Numbered from the stretch's first letter, positions 9,027-18,267 are shown. The stretch is 64,000 nt of DNA from an uncultured Sphingomonas sp. (GCF_913776855.1 NZ_CAJYQD010000047.1:32268-96267), one strand, 5' to 3'. Notes: a model not told the origin generated them from the letters alone. Numbers and translations: made by a program.

Positions 9027-10519
9027 GCGTCATCCTCCCGCGCGCGAATCTTCGACAGCGCCGGCAGCAACGGGATCGCGGCAAGGCTTACCGCGCCCGA
9101 CAACAGGAAGAACCCGTCATAGCCGATCACCCCGACCATCGATCCCCCGGCGCCCGCCAGCATCCGCGGCAACAGGAACGCAAAGCCGGTCAGGAACGCA
9201 TATTGCGCGCCGGGATAGCGCGGGTTCACCAGCAGCGAGAGATAGACGACGAACACCGCGCCCGCAAAGCCGTTGCCGAACTGGTCCAGCGCGGTGGCGA
9301 CATACAGCGTCACCTCGCTCACCGGCTGATGCGCCAGCCACACAAACCCGAAATTGCCGATCGCCGCGACGACCGCGCCCACCGCCAGCGCCCACAGCAT
9401 CGGCCGCCGCGTGACCATCCATCCGCCTAAGCCAACACCGACCATGCTCGCCGCCAGTGCGACCACGCCGTCCGCCCGCCCGATCTGGCTGAGCGTATAG
9501 CCCAGCCCCTTTATCATCGGCTTGGACAGGTTCAGCGCCAGCACATCGCCCATCCGGTACAGCGAGACGAAGACCATCAGCAGGATCGCGGCATACTGAA
9601 ACCGCCAGAAGAAATCGACATACGGCCCGATCGCGGTCGAGGTGCGGATCGGCGCAGTCGGCGGTGCCTTACGAATCCACGGCAGCGCGGCGGCCATGGC
9701 GACGAACGGGACCATGCACAGCCCCAGCACCCACGGCGTGACATTGCTCTTCGCATCGATCCCGATCGCGGCGGCGGCGCCCAGCAGGACATAACCGACG
9801 CCCGCCGTGACGGCACATGCAGCCGCAAGGATGACCGCACCGCCGCCGATCCCGGTCAGCAGTGCGACGATCCGCCCGCCGCCGCGCCCCACCTCCGGCC
9901 GCATGGCGCTCAGGATCGGGAACGGCAGGAACGCCGCCACCGCGACCAGCAGATAGGCGATCGTCCACCCGCCATTGTCGGCCAGCAACAGCGCGCCGCT
10001 CCCCGCCGCGACCATCGCCGTGCGATATCCCCACAGGTTCGCGGCGACGATCGGCCCCTGCTGGTCCTGCGTCGGGAACAGCTCGATCCGCCACGCATCC
10101 GCCGCGACCTCCAGCGTCGTGGTCCAGAAGGCGAGCAGCACTGCGAACAGCGCGGTCACCGGCAGCGACGCATCGTCCGCCGTCCACGCCATCGCCCCCA
10201 TCGCGCTGACGATGCCCAGCTGCGCCAGCATGATCCACCCGCGCCGCTTGCCCCAGAAGCGGCTGAACCCCGGCACGTCATAGCGATCGAGCAGCGGCGC
10301 CCACACGAACTTCAGCGTCGGCAGCAGCTGCACCCACGCAAAGAACCCCAGCACCGTCAACGCCACGCCATGCGCCTGCAGCCTGAGCGCCAGCACGGTC
10401 GAGAACATGTAGAAGGGCAGCCCGGCGGCAAAGCCCAGCAGACCGTAGAGCAGCATCGCGCTGCGTCCGGGATGCGGGGCGGCGGCAGGCGGGACCGCAG
10501 CGGCGGCGGATGCGGTCAT
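9023..10519 (-). CDS. ampG: AmpG-like muropeptide permease (MFS)
   Basis: 498 residues from the ATG whose complement is at 10517-10519; the frame runs further upstream to 10720 but there it crosses the CRISPR relic, so the shorter start is preferred. It is a major facilitator with about 12-14 membrane helices, a short Ala/Pro-rich N-terminus and AmpG-type segments such as LLYGLLGFAAGLPFYMFS, 'WAPLLDRY' and 'EVAADAWRIEL'. AmpG carriers import GlcNAc-anhydroMurNAc peptides for cell-wall recycling. The serine hydrolase overlaps its 3' end. The D-Glu catabolic module next door supports a muropeptide role, but sphingomonads carry several AmpG paralogues and the cargo is not proven. Confidence 0.82.
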   Translation of the reverse strand: MTASAAAAVPPAAAPHPGRSAMLLYGLLGFAAGLPFYMFSTVLALRLQAHGVALTVLGFFAWVQLLPTLKFVWAPLLDRYDVPGFSRFWGKRRGWIMLAQLGIVSAMGAMAWTADDASLPVTALFAVLLAFWTTTLEVAADAWRIELFPTQDQQGPIVAANLWGYRTAMVAAGSGALLLADNGGWTIAYLLVAVAAFLPFPILSAMRPEVGRGGGRIVALLTGIGGGAVILAAACAVTAGVGYVLLGAAAAIGIDAKSNVTPWVLGLCMVPFVAMAAALPWIRKAPPTAPIRTSTAIGPYVDFFWRFQYAAILLMVFVSLYRMGDVLALNLSKPMIKGLGYTLSQIGRADGVVALAASMVGVGLGGWMVTRRPMLWALAVGAVVAAIGNFGFVWLAHQPVSEVTLYVATALDQFGNGFAGAVFVVYLSLLVNPRYPGAQYAFLTGFAFLLPRMLAGAGGSMVGVIGYDGFFLLSGAVSLAAIPLLPALSKIRAREDDA

Positions 10520-10608
10520 GGCTACTCCGGACACAGGCAAAGCATGAACCTCAAACGATCCGGCGTCGCCGTCAACCGGGCCATGGCCGCCGGTTATACC
10601 CCGTGACG

Positions 10609-10696
10609 CTTTTCGCTCACCCGCGGGGATCAACCCTGAAGATGGCGCTCGACGCGGTGCGGCTGAAGGTCTCCCCCCACACGCGGGGATCAACCC
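10609..10696 (+). CRISPR. CRISPR relic: two repeats and one 32-nt spacer, type I-E-like
   Basis: Two 28-nt repeat units (10609-10636 and 10669-10696) flank a 32-nt spacer (10637-10668). Both end in the identical 15-mer cgcggggatcaaccc; the second reads gtctccccccacacgcgggg then atcaaccc, closely resembling type I-E repeats, whose false translation SPHTRGST also appears here. The first unit has a decayed 5' half. No cas gene lies anywhere in the window. It sits within 90-180 nt upstream of the ampG start and directly before an IS5 remnant, so it is probably a dead fragment left after deletion or transposition. Confidence 0.68.
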
Positions 10697-10796
10697 AGGC
10701 CAGTTATACAAACGCTTCAATAGGTCCTAAGCTTAGGGCGCATGAGGATTCACAATGCCGTTAGGATGCAATTTACAATATGAAAGGATCGAGACG

Positions 10797-11551
10797 TACT
10801 GACAGACGCCCGATGGGCGAAGATCGAACCGCACTATTGTGCAAACGGACGGACCCCGCTGGAGCGGCCTGGGCAACCGGCTGTTCGTGGAGGCGGTGTC
10901 GTGGATCGCGCGCACGGGCAGCTCATGGCGCGATCTGCCGGAGTGGTTCGGGAACTGGAGCACGGTGTTTCGGCGCTTCCGAGACTGGCACCAAGCTGAT
11001 GTTTTCCGGCGGATATTCGACGCACTGTCGGATGAGCCGGACCTTGAATATGCTATAGTCGATGCAATGATCGTCAAGGTCCAACGTCACGGCCCAGGCG
11101 CATAAAGTGGCTCAGAGGCAGGTTATCGGTCGCTCCAGAGGCGTCATGACGTCCGAGATCCTCGCGCTGACCGATGCACTGGGTGATCTGGTGCGCTTTC
11201 GCCCGATGCCGGGCCAGCGCCACGACAGCGTCGAAGTCCCGTCGCTGATCGAGGGCATCGCCTTTGCAGGGCTAGTCGCGGACAAGGCGTTGGACAACAA
11301 CGCTCTCGTCGCTGAACTCGACGATCGCGGTGTGCGGATCGTCCATCTCCCAGCACCCGGCCGTGCGCAGAGGCTCAAGATCGATGCCGCAATCTACGCG
11401 TGGAGCTCCTCAACGAGAACTGCTTCTGCAAGCTCAAGCAGTTCCAATGCATCGCCATGCGCGACTGTAAGACCGACCGCAGTTTCTAAGCGATGATCCA
11501 CATCCTCAATGCCGCCATCAACTTCAGAAGAATCCTCACAGACCCTAAAAC
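10797..11551 (+). pseudogene. Decayed IS5-family transposase
   Basis: Fragments of one IS5-type (two-frame, IS427-like) transposase lie in order but in shifting frames. They are LTDARWAKIEP near 10800, then a shift into 'GNRLFVEAVSWIARTGSSWR' to a stop at 11103-11105. Next comes VIGRSRGVMTSEI with 'PGQRHDSVEVPSLIEGIAF', then a shift near 11395 into 'ENCFCKLKQFQCIAMRDCKT', a stop, and AMIHILNAAINFRRI. At least two frameshifts and two stops rule out function. Clear terminal inverted repeats were not found; the palindrome cctaagcttagg near 10727 may mark the left side. The right remnant touches the stop codon of the next minus-strand gene. Confidence 0.85.
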
Positions 11552-11751
11552 GTCACCCATTCCGTCCCGCCGGGGAAAATCACATCCTCCACCTTGTCGC
11601 CGATCTTGGTTACCGCCAGCAGCAGCGCCACGACCACGATCAGGTCGAACGCGAGGACCGCGCCCCAGACGAAGGCCGGGTGGAACGGGCCGATCCGGTC
11701 GTACCCGTCCTTCGTCACCCGCGGACGGTCACTGAACGCCGCCGCCTTCAT
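11545..11751 (-). CDS. Small single-pass membrane protein, unknown function
   Basis: 68 residues with one strong membrane helix (about 27-47, 'FVWGAVLAFDLIVVVALLLA') and a short charged C-terminus. Its ATG overlaps the ppdK stop by 4 nt (ATGA), which supports it being real and co-translated with ppdK. I do not recognise a family. The IS5 remnant ends against its stop, so its C-terminus could have been altered by the insertion. Confidence 0.65.
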   Translation of the reverse strand: MKAAAFSDRPRVTKDGYDRIGPFHPAFVWGAVLAFDLIVVVALLLAVTKIGDKVEDVIFPGGTEWVTF

Positions 11752-14408
11752 TTGATGAGCGCCGCCTGCGCCGCCGCCAGCCGGGCGATCGGCACGCGGT
11801 ACGGGCTGGCCGACACGTAATCGAGTCCGACCTTTTCGCAGAAGGCGATCGACGCCGGATCGCCGCCATGTTCACCGCAGATGCCGAGCTTGATGTCGCT
11901 CCGCGTCTTGCGCCCGCGCTCGGCCGCCAGTTCGATCAACTCGCCCACGCCCTCGACATCGATCGAGACGAACGGGTCGCGCGCATAGATGCCCTTTTCG
12001 ACATAGGCGCCCAGGAAGCGGCTGGCATCGTCGCGACTGACACCCAGCGTCGTCTGCGTCAGGTCGTTGGTCCCGAACGAGAAGAACTGCCCGGCCTCGG
12101 CGATCTCGCCGGCCTTCAGCGCGGCGCGCGGCAGTTCGATCATCGTGCCGACCAGATACTCGATCGTCCGCCCCTTGTCAGCAAAGACCGCCTGTGCGGC
12201 CTTGTCGACGACCGCCTTCATGAGTTCCAGCTCGCGCCGGGTGCCGACCAGCGGGATCATCACTTCAGGGATCGGCGCCTCGCCCGACTTCTCCGCGACG
12301 ATCACCGCGGCCTCGAAGATCGCGCGCGCCTGCATCTCGTAGATTTCGGGATAGGTCACGCCGAGGCGACACCCGCGATGGCCCAGCATCGGGTTGAATT
12401 CGTGCAATTCGGCTGCACGCCGCTTCAACTGGTCGACCGCGATGCCGGCGGCCTGAGCCACTTCGGCGAACTCGGCCTCCTGATGCGGCAGGAACTCGTG
12501 CAGCGGCGGATCGAGCAGGCGGATGGTGCAGGGCAGCCCGACCATTACCTCGAAAATCTCGACGAAATCGCTGCGCTGTTCGGGCAGCAGCTTGTCGAGC
12601 GCTGCGCGCCGGCCCGCTTCGTCCTCGGCCAGGATCATCTGCCGCACGGCGGTGATGCGCGACTGTTCGAAGAACATGTGCTCGGTCCGGCAGAGGCCAA
12701 TGCCCTCCGCGCCGAAATCGCGCGCGGTGCGGCAATCGAGCGGGGTTTCGGCGTTGGTCCTGATCTTTAGGCGGCGAACGCCATCGGCCCATTCCATCAG
12801 CGTGCCGAAATCGCCGGCCAGTTCGGGCTGCACGGTCGCGACGGCACCCGCCATCACTTCACCGGTCGCGCCGTCGATGGTGACGATGTCGCCCTCGCGA
12901 ATCTCGCGGCCGGCGATCTTCATCACGCCCGCCTTCGCATCGATCGAGATCGACCCCGCCCCCGACACGCATGGCCGGCCCATGCCGCGCGCCACCACGG
13001 CGGCATGGCTGGTCATGCCGCCGCGCGCCGTCAGGATGCCGCGCGCCGCGTGCATCCCGTGAATGTCTTCCGGCGACGTTTCGGTGCGGATCAGGATCAC
13101 CGCGTCGCCCGCGTTCGAACGGCGCTCGGCGGTGTCGCTATCGAACACCGCGATACCGCTGGCGGCCCCCGGCGATGCCGGCAGCCCCTTGGTCAGCACA
13201 TCGCGCGCGGCCTTCGGATCGAGCGTCGGGTGCAGCAGCTGGTCCAGCGCCTGCGGATCGACGCGCAGGATCGCTTCCTCGCGCGAAATCAGCCCTTCCT
13301 CGGCCATGTCCACCGCGATCTTGAGCGCGGCCTTGGCGGTACGCTTGCCCGAACGCGTCTGCAGCATCCACAGCTTGCCCTGCTGCACCGTGAATTCGAT
13401 GTCCTGCATGTCGCGGTAATGCCGCTCAAGCCGGTCGAACACGGCGGCCAGCTCGCCATAGGCGTCGGGCATCGCCTCTTCCATCGACAGCGGCTTGGCG
13501 TTCGCCGCCGCCCGCGCGGCGGTGGTCAGGTATTGCGGCGTACGGATACCCGCGACCACGTCCTCACCCTGCGCGTTGATCAGGAATTCGCCATAATAGG
13601 CGTTCGCCCCGGTCGACGGATCGCGGGTGAAAGCGACGCCGGTGGCGCTGGTGTCGCCCATATTGCCGAACACCATCGCCTGCACGTTGACCGCCGTGCC
13701 CCAGTCGCCTGGAATATCGTTCAGCCGGCGATAGACCTTGGCCCGATCCGCCTGCCACGACCCGAACACCGCGCCGATTGCGCCCCACAACTGGTCCTGC
13801 ACGTCCTGCGGGAACGGCTTGCCCCACAGCTCGACCACGATGTCCTTGTACTGCGCCACCAGCTCGCGCCAGTCGTCGGCGGTCAGGTCGGTGTCGAGAT
13901 AATAGCCGCGATCTTCCTTCGCGATTTCCAGCGCTTCCTCGAACCGGCCATGGTCGAGTTCCAGCACCACGTCAGAATACATCTGAATGAACCGGCGATA
14001 GCTGTCCCAGGCGAAGCGGGCATCGTCGGACACCTTCGCCAGCCCCTCGACCGTCTGGTCGTTCAGGCCGAGGTTCAGCACTGTGTCCATCATCCCCGGC
14101 ATCGATACCCGCGCGCCCGAACGTACCGACACCAGCAGAGGATCGCCATGGTCGCCGAAGCGCTTGCCGGTGATCCCCTCGATATGGGCGATGCCGGTCG
14201 CGACTTCATCGCGCAGGCTGTCGGGGAAGCGCTCGCCGTCCTCGTAATAGCGGGTACACATCGTCGTCGCGATGGTGAAGCCCGGCGGCACCGGCAGGCC
14301 GATCGACGCCATTTCCGCCAGGTTCGCACCCTTGCCGCCCAGCAGCGTCTTGTCGCCCGACCCCCCGTCCGAAACCCCGCCGCCGAACCGATAGACATAC
14401 TGCGTCAT
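11748..14408 (-). CDS. ppdK: Pyruvate, phosphate dikinase
   Basis: 886 residues, the standard length. It interconverts pyruvate, ATP and Pi with PEP, AMP and PPi. The order is the N-terminal ATP-grasp domain ('LLGGKGANLAEMASIGLPVP' near the start), the phosphohistidine swivel domain with GGMTSHAAVV (His468), and the C-terminal TIM-barrel PEP domain with CGEHGGDP (Cys844, the usual acid/base). The ATG at 14408 follows an SD-like gggaacg; an earlier in-frame start (14477) adds residues not found in the family. It lies 109 nt downstream of glyS on the same strand and is coupled to a small membrane protein. A gluconeogenic or PEP-balancing role is expected. Confidence 0.97.
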   Translation of the reverse strand: MTQYVYRFGGGVSDGGSGDKTLLGGKGANLAEMASIGLPVPPGFTIATTMCTRYYEDGERFPDSLRDEVATGIAHIEGITGKRFGDHGDPLLVSVRSGARVSMPGMMDTVLNLGLNDQTVEGLAKVSDDARFAWDSYRRFIQMYSDVVLELDHGRFEEALEIAKEDRGYYLDTDLTADDWRELVAQYKDIVVELWGKPFPQDVQDQLWGAIGAVFGSWQADRAKVYRRLNDIPGDWGTAVNVQAMVFGNMGDTSATGVAFTRDPSTGANAYYGEFLINAQGEDVVAGIRTPQYLTTAARAAANAKPLSMEEAMPDAYGELAAVFDRLERHYRDMQDIEFTVQQGKLWMLQTRSGKRTAKAALKIAVDMAEEGLISREEAILRVDPQALDQLLHPTLDPKAARDVLTKGLPASPGAASGIAVFDSDTAERRSNAGDAVILIRTETSPEDIHGMHAARGILTARGGMTSHAAVVARGMGRPCVSGAGSISIDAKAGVMKIAGREIREGDIVTIDGATGEVMAGAVATVQPELAGDFGTLMEWADGVRRLKIRTNAETPLDCRTARDFGAEGIGLCRTEHMFFEQSRITAVRQMILAEDEAGRRAALDKLLPEQRSDFVEIFEVMVGLPCTIRLLDPPLHEFLPHQEAEFAEVAQAAGIAVDQLKRRAAELHEFNPMLGHRGCRLGVTYPEIYEMQARAIFEAAVIVAEKSGEAPIPEVMIPLVGTRRELELMKAVVDKAAQAVFADKGRTIEYLVGTMIELPRAALKAGEIAEAGQFFSFGTNDLTQTTLGVSRDDASRFLGAYVEKGIYARDPFVSIDVEGVGELIELAAERGRKTRSDIKLGICGEHGGDPASIAFCEKVGLDYVSASPYRVPIARLAAAQAALIK

Positions 14409-14517
14409 GCTCGTTCCCTTTCCATCCGGGACCGCGAGGGCCACGGGGTTTGGTAGTGCCAACGGGCGACGAATCACCCCCCGTTCCCCACCCCGTTAAA
14501 CGGGTTAAACCGATTGG

Positions 14518-16809
14518 TCAGCCCTCGATCTTCGAAAAATCGGCAACCCGGTGTACGGCGTCGCGGACCCGTGCCAACAGCTTGAGCCGCGCGGTGCGCT
14601 TATGCGGGTCGGCATCGTTGACCGTAACGTCGGTGAAGAACGCATCGATCGGTGCACGAAGACTGGCGAGCGCCGCCATCGCCCCGGCGAAATTCTCCGC
14701 CTCGATCGCCTGTTCCGCCCGTGGCTCGGCCACGTCGAGCGCCGCGATCAGCGCCGCTTCGGCCGGTTCGCGATCATAGGCGTTCGCTTCCCGCTCGGCC
14801 CGCGCCAGTTCGGCCACGACCGGCGCGAAATCGGGGTCTTCCACCATCGCCAGCGGGTCTTCCTCGCCGGTTTCAGGAATATGCCTGCTGGCGCCCGGAG
14901 CTTCCTTCTTCAGGATGTTGGCGGCGCGCTTGTAGCCGGCGAGCAGGTTCGTGCCGTCTTCGGTGGTGACGAAGGCTTGCAACGCGTGGACCCGGGCGAG
15001 CAGGCGGACGAGATCGTCCTCGCTGCCCAGCGCGAACACCGCGTCGATCAGGTCGTGACGGACGCCCGCCTCACGTTGCTGGACTTTCAGGCGGTCGGCG
15101 AAGAAGTCTAGTAGCCGCATAGCGTTCTGGACTAGTTCAGTTGCTTTCGATTTGAAGGCGTCGTTAAACGCAATTGCATCAACAACGCGATCAAAATCGA
15201 CAGATTGCAGAATCCCTGCACGGTCGAAAGCTTCATAGTCGCGCCTAAAAGTCGCAACGCGATCCAACGGCCCGCTAAGACGGTTCATGAACTGAATGAA
15301 ATAGTCAGACTGAAAGACTGCATTCAACGGCAGTCTAAATCCCGTTGCATCCAGCGCGCTGACCATAGCGATAGCCGCTCGACGAAGCGCAAACGGATCT
15401 TTTGATCCAGTCGGCGGGAGATCGATCGCAAAAAAGCCGATTAGCGTATCCAGCTTGTCCGCCAACGCCACGGCCACCGTCACCGGCGCAGTCGGAACAT
15501 CATCCCCCTGCCCGACCGGCTTGTAATGATCGCGCACGGCCTCGGCGACCTCGACCGGCTCACCCTGCGCGGCGGCGTAATAGCCGCCCATCAGCCCCTG
15601 CAATTCGGGGAACTCGCCGACCATGCCGGTGACGAGATCGGCCTTCGCCAGTCGTGCGGCGCGCTCGGCGTGCGCCGGGTCCCCGCCCTTTACGACGCCG
15701 CTCTCGACCAGCCACCGCGCCAGCTTCGCCACTCGCTCGACCTTGTCGGCGACCGTGCCCAGCTTCTCGTGAAACACGATCTTTTGCAGCTTCGGCAGCT
15801 GGTCCTCCAGCCGCGTCTTCAGATCGGTTTCGTAGAAGAATTTCGCGTCCGACAGCCGCGCCGCCAGCACCTTGGCATTACCCGCGACGATCCGCTCGCC
15901 GCCATCCGCCGCGTCGATATTCGCGGTGCAGACGAACGCATTGGCCAACTGCCCCGCGCCATCACGGCAAACAAAGTACTTCTGGTTCACCCGCGCGGTC
16001 AGCTGGATCACCTCCGGCGGCACGGCGAGGAACGCCTCGTCGAAGCTGCCGAGCAGCGGCACCGGCCATTCGGTGAGGCCGGCATTTTCCGCCAGCAGCC
16101 CCTCATCCTCGACCAGCGTCAGGCCCGCGCCCTGCGCCGCCATCTTGGCACCGACCGCGATGATCGCAGCGCGCTCATTCTGGTCGACGATGACATGGGC
16201 GTCGCGCAACGTCTCGACATAGCTGTCCGCCGACGTAATCGTCACCGGGCCGTCGTGGTGGAAGCGATGCCCCATCGTCTCCGCGCCGCTGGTCACGCCC
16301 GCGACCTCGCACGGCACGACCGCAGTCCCGAACAGCGCGATGATGCCCTGCAACGGCCGTACCCAGCGTGGGGACTCCGGGCTGAGCGAGGCCGTGCCCC
16401 AGCGCATCGACTTGGGCCACGGGAAGGCGCGCACGATCGCGGGGATGGCGGCCGACAGAACCGTCGCCGTCTCACGCCCCGGCACCTCGGTCACCGCAAA
16501 CAACACGCCGTCCCGCTCGGTCAACTGCTCCCGCGTCAACCCGGTCTTGCGCAAAAACCCTTCCAGCGCCTGCGGCGGCGCCGACGCGCGCGGCCCCTTC
16601 ACTTCCTCCCGCACCGGCTCGGTTGCGTCCGGCAAATCATGCGCGATCAGCGTCAAACGGCGCGGTGTCGCATAGGTCGTGATCCGCGGCGCAGCGATTC
16701 CGGCCTTCGCCAGTTCGCCAACGAACAGCTTGGCGAGGTCCTCGCGGGCCTTGGTCTGCATCCGCGCGGGGATTTCCTCGCTGCGCAGTTCGAGCAGAAA
16801 ATCGGTCAT
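14518..16809 (-). CDS. glyS: Glycine--tRNA ligase beta subunit
   Basis: 763 residues, within the usual 690-770 range for alphaproteobacterial GlyS, ending in the anticodon-binding domain. The start at 16809 ([17 protein letters not shown]) matches the family N-terminus and overlaps the glyQ stop by 4 nt. With GlyQ it forms the alpha2beta2 enzyme that charges tRNA-Gly; a tRNA-Gly gene is present at 38509. A stretch of about 300 nt inside the gene (about 15115-15420) has far lower GC than the rest while keeping the frame open and the GlyS-like sequence ('[20 protein letters not shown]' lies at its edge). Confidence 0.97.
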   Translation of the reverse strand: MTDFLLELRSEEIPARMQTKAREDLAKLFVGELAKAGIAAPRITTYATPRRLTLIAHDLPDATEPVREEVKGPRASAPPQALEGFLRKTGLTREQLTERDGVLFAVTEVPGRETATVLSAAIPAIVRAFPWPKSMRWGTASLSPESPRWVRPLQGIIALFGTAVVPCEVAGVTSGAETMGHRFHHDGPVTITSADSYVETLRDAHVIVDQNERAAIIAVGAKMAAQGAGLTLVEDEGLLAENAGLTEWPVPLLGSFDEAFLAVPPEVIQLTARVNQKYFVCRDGAGQLANAFVCTANIDAADGGERIVAGNAKVLAARLSDAKFFYETDLKTRLEDQLPKLQKIVFHEKLGTVADKVERVAKLARWLVESGVVKGGDPAHAERAARLAKADLVTGMVGEFPELQGLMGGYYAAAQGEPVEVAEAVRDHYKPVGQGDDVPTAPVTVAVALADKLDTLIGFFAIDLPPTGSKDPFALRRAAIAMVSALDATGFRLPLNAVFQSDYFIQFMNRLSGPLDRVATFRRDYEAFDRAGILQSVDFDRVVDAIAFNDAFKSKATELVQNAMRLLDFFADRLKVQQREAGVRHDLIDAVFALGSEDDLVRLLARVHALQAFVTTEDGTNLLAGYKRAANILKKEAPGASRHIPETGEEDPLAMVEDPDFAPVVAELARAEREANAYDREPAEAALIAALDVAEPRAEQAIEAENFAGAMAALASLRAPIDAFFTDVTVNDADPHKRTARLKLLARVRDAVHRVADFSKIEG
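15115..15420. other. Low-GC segment inside glyS (possible recombination patch)
   Basis: I counted 117 G+C in the 240 bases 15121-15360 (49%), against about two-thirds in the surrounding gene. Codon choice shifts with it: many A/T third positions occur here and almost none either side. The frame is unbroken. The edges are gradual on the right (58% and 57% in the next two 60-base blocks) and sharp on the left. This looks like a stretch acquired by homologous recombination from a lower-GC relative, or a local constraint on the mRNA. Confidence 0.7.
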
Positions 16810-17699
16810 GCCACCCACCCCGAATACTTCGCTTGCCACGCGGGCGTCTGCGTCTCGATGAACTTCGCGCAACTGGCCTTCGCCAGATCGCGCACCCGGC
16901 CGATATAGGCCTGCCGCTCAGCCACGGAGATCACCCCGCGGGCGTTCAGCAGGTTGAACACATGGCTCGCCTCGATCGCCTGTTCATAGGCCGCGATCGG
17001 CACGTCGTTGGCCAGCGCATTCTCGCACTCCGCCGCCGCCTTCCTGAACAAATCGAACAGGCCGTCTGTATCGGCGACCTCGAAATTCCATTTCGACATT
17101 TGCCGCTCGTTCTCGAGGAACACGTCGCCATAGGTGACGCCGGCGTCATTGAACGCCAGGTCGTACACGCTGTCCTTGTCCTGGATATACATGGCGAGGC
17201 GTTCGAGGCCGTAGGTCAGCTCGCCCGCGACCGGCTTGCAGTCGAACCCACCCATCTGCTGGAAATAGGTGAACTGGGTGACTTCCATCCCGTCGCACCA
17301 CACTTCCCAGCCCAGGCCCCATGCGCCCAGCGTCGGCGATTCCCAGTCGTCCTCGACGAAGCGGATGTCGTGTTGCGTGAAGTCGATCCCGATCGCCGCC
17401 AGCGACCCAAGATACAGCTCCTGCAGATTGGGCGGCGAAGGCTTCAGGATCACCTGATACTGGTAATAATGCTGCAGCCGGTTCGGGTTCTCGCCATAGC
17501 GGCCATCGGTCGGCCGGCGCGATGGCTGGACGAAGGCCGCATTCCACGGTTCCGGCCCCAGCGCGCGCAGCGTCGTCGCCGGGTGGAACGTCCCCGCCCC
17601 CATCCGCATGTCATAGGGTTGCAGGATGACGCAACCCTTGTCGCTCCAATAATCGTGGAGCGTCAGGATCATTTTCTGGAAGCTGAGCGGGGCGGACAT
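16806..17699 (-). CDS. glyQ: Glycine--tRNA ligase alpha subunit
   Basis: 297 residues, typical for GlyQ. Class II synthetase motifs are clear: the start '[20 protein letters not shown]', [20 protein letters not shown] and [14 protein letters not shown]. It catalyses glycyl-adenylate formation and pairs with GlyS, whose ATG overlaps its stop by 4 nt. Upstream lies a 186-nt region shared with the divergent small-ORF/XRE unit. I see no T-box or other leader structure, so regulation may be simple. Confidence 0.97.
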   Translation of the reverse strand: MSAPLSFQKMILTLHDYWSDKGCVILQPYDMRMGAGTFHPATTLRALGPEPWNAAFVQPSRRPTDGRYGENPNRLQHYYQYQVILKPSPPNLQELYLGSLAAIGIDFTQHDIRFVEDDWESPTLGAWGLGWEVWCDGMEVTQFTYFQQMGGFDCKPVAGELTYGLERLAMYIQDKDSVYDLAFNDAGVTYGDVFLENERQMSKWNFEVADTDGLFDLFRKAAAECENALANDVPIAAYEQAIEASHVFNLLNARGVISVAERQAYIGRVRDLAKASCAKFIETQTPAWQAKYSGWVA

Positions 17700-17783
17700 G
17701 GTTTCGCCTTTGAATGCAGGAATGTCCCGCGCCTAGCCGGATCGCCGATCACCGGTCAAGCGAACCGGATGTCAGGTCTTGGC

Positions 17784-17857
17784 GACACGATGTCAGGTAG
17801 TATTGACATAACGGCCGAATCGACAGATAGATAGTCAGGTAAACACGACACATTGTC
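17784..17857 (+). promoter_or_regulatory. Paired GACA-N3-TGTC operators flanking a candidate promoter
   Basis: Two 11-bp palindromes, GACAcgaTGTC (17784-17794) and GACAcatTGTC (17847-17857), start exactly 63 bp apart, that is six turns of DNA. Between them is TTGACA (17803-17808) with an AT-richer agatag about 17 nt downstream, a plausible sigma-70 promoter for the small-ORF/XRE unit. The motif GTCAGGT also recurs at 17771, 17792 and 17834 (spacings 21 and 42). A small XRE repressor encoded just downstream is the obvious candidate to bind here. Confidence 0.6.
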
Positions 17858-17885
17858 GCTGATCGTTGACATGGAAGGCCTAGCG

Positions 17886-18059
17886 ATGCCCCGCCCCGAC
17901 ACCCAACGCTGCACGCTGTTCGTCGTCGCGCTGTGCGCCGCCGTCGCCGCGATGGCTGCCAACCGCAACGACCGGGCAGTACCGCCAGCCGCACCAGCCA
18001 GCGGCATTTCCTTCGCCGCCGAGCTCGGTGATGCGGCGGTGTCGCTATCGTGGCGGTGA
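17886..18059 (+). CDS. Small exported or membrane peptide, unknown function
   Basis: 57 residues from the ATG at 17886, which is preceded at ideal spacing by GGAAGG (17873-17878). The N-terminus TLFVVALCAAVAAMAA is a hydrophobic signal or anchor, followed by a short Ala/Ser/Glu-rich tail. It ends 7 nt before the XRE start and lies just after the paired operator, so it looks like the first gene of that unit. No family is recognised; coding status is likely but not certain. Confidence 0.55.
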   Translation: MPRPDTQRCTLFVVALCAAVAAMAANRNDRAVPPAAPASGISFAAELGDAAVSLSWR

Positions 18060-18066
18060 GCGGTTC

Positions 18067-18267
18067 GTGAAGAACCGGCTGAAGATTTTGCGCGCGGAAC
18101 GCGACTGGAGCCAGGCCGAACTGGCCGGCCGGCTGGACGTGTCGCGACAGGCGGTGAACGCGATCGAAACCGGCAAGCACGACCCGTCGCTGCCACTAGC
18201 GTTCCGCATGAGCCGGTTGTTCGGCCTGCCGATCGAACAGATTTTCGAGGATGACGTCGATGGTTGA
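18067..18267 (+). CDS. Small XRE-family HTH regulator
   Basis: 66 residues from GTG at 18067 with the SD-like ggtgag upstream. The whole protein is one Cro/CI helix-turn-helix: 'LKILRAERDWSQAELAGRLD', VSRQAVNAIETGKHDPSLPL, then a C-terminal RLFGLPIEQIFE. This compact single-domain type is usually paired with a small membrane protein, as here. The GTG start is chosen because relatives begin MKNRLK-like; an earlier start at 18028/18031 would overlap the upstream ORF. It is the likely ligand of the GACA-N3-TGTC pair upstream. Confidence 0.88.
   Translation: MKNRLKILRAERDWSQAELAGRLDVSRQAVNAIETGKHDPSLPLAFRMSRLFGLPIEQIFEDDVDG

Noticed and set aside
10549..10580. A possible third CRISPR repeat (gtcaaccg near 10571-10578)
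   Set aside because: Only a few bases match and it is out of the 60-nt register, so it cannot be told from chance.
17700..17886. T-box or glycine riboswitch upstream of glyQ
   Set aside because: No conserved T-box sequence or glycine-aptamer-like fold could be recognised; the region is better explained by XRE operators.
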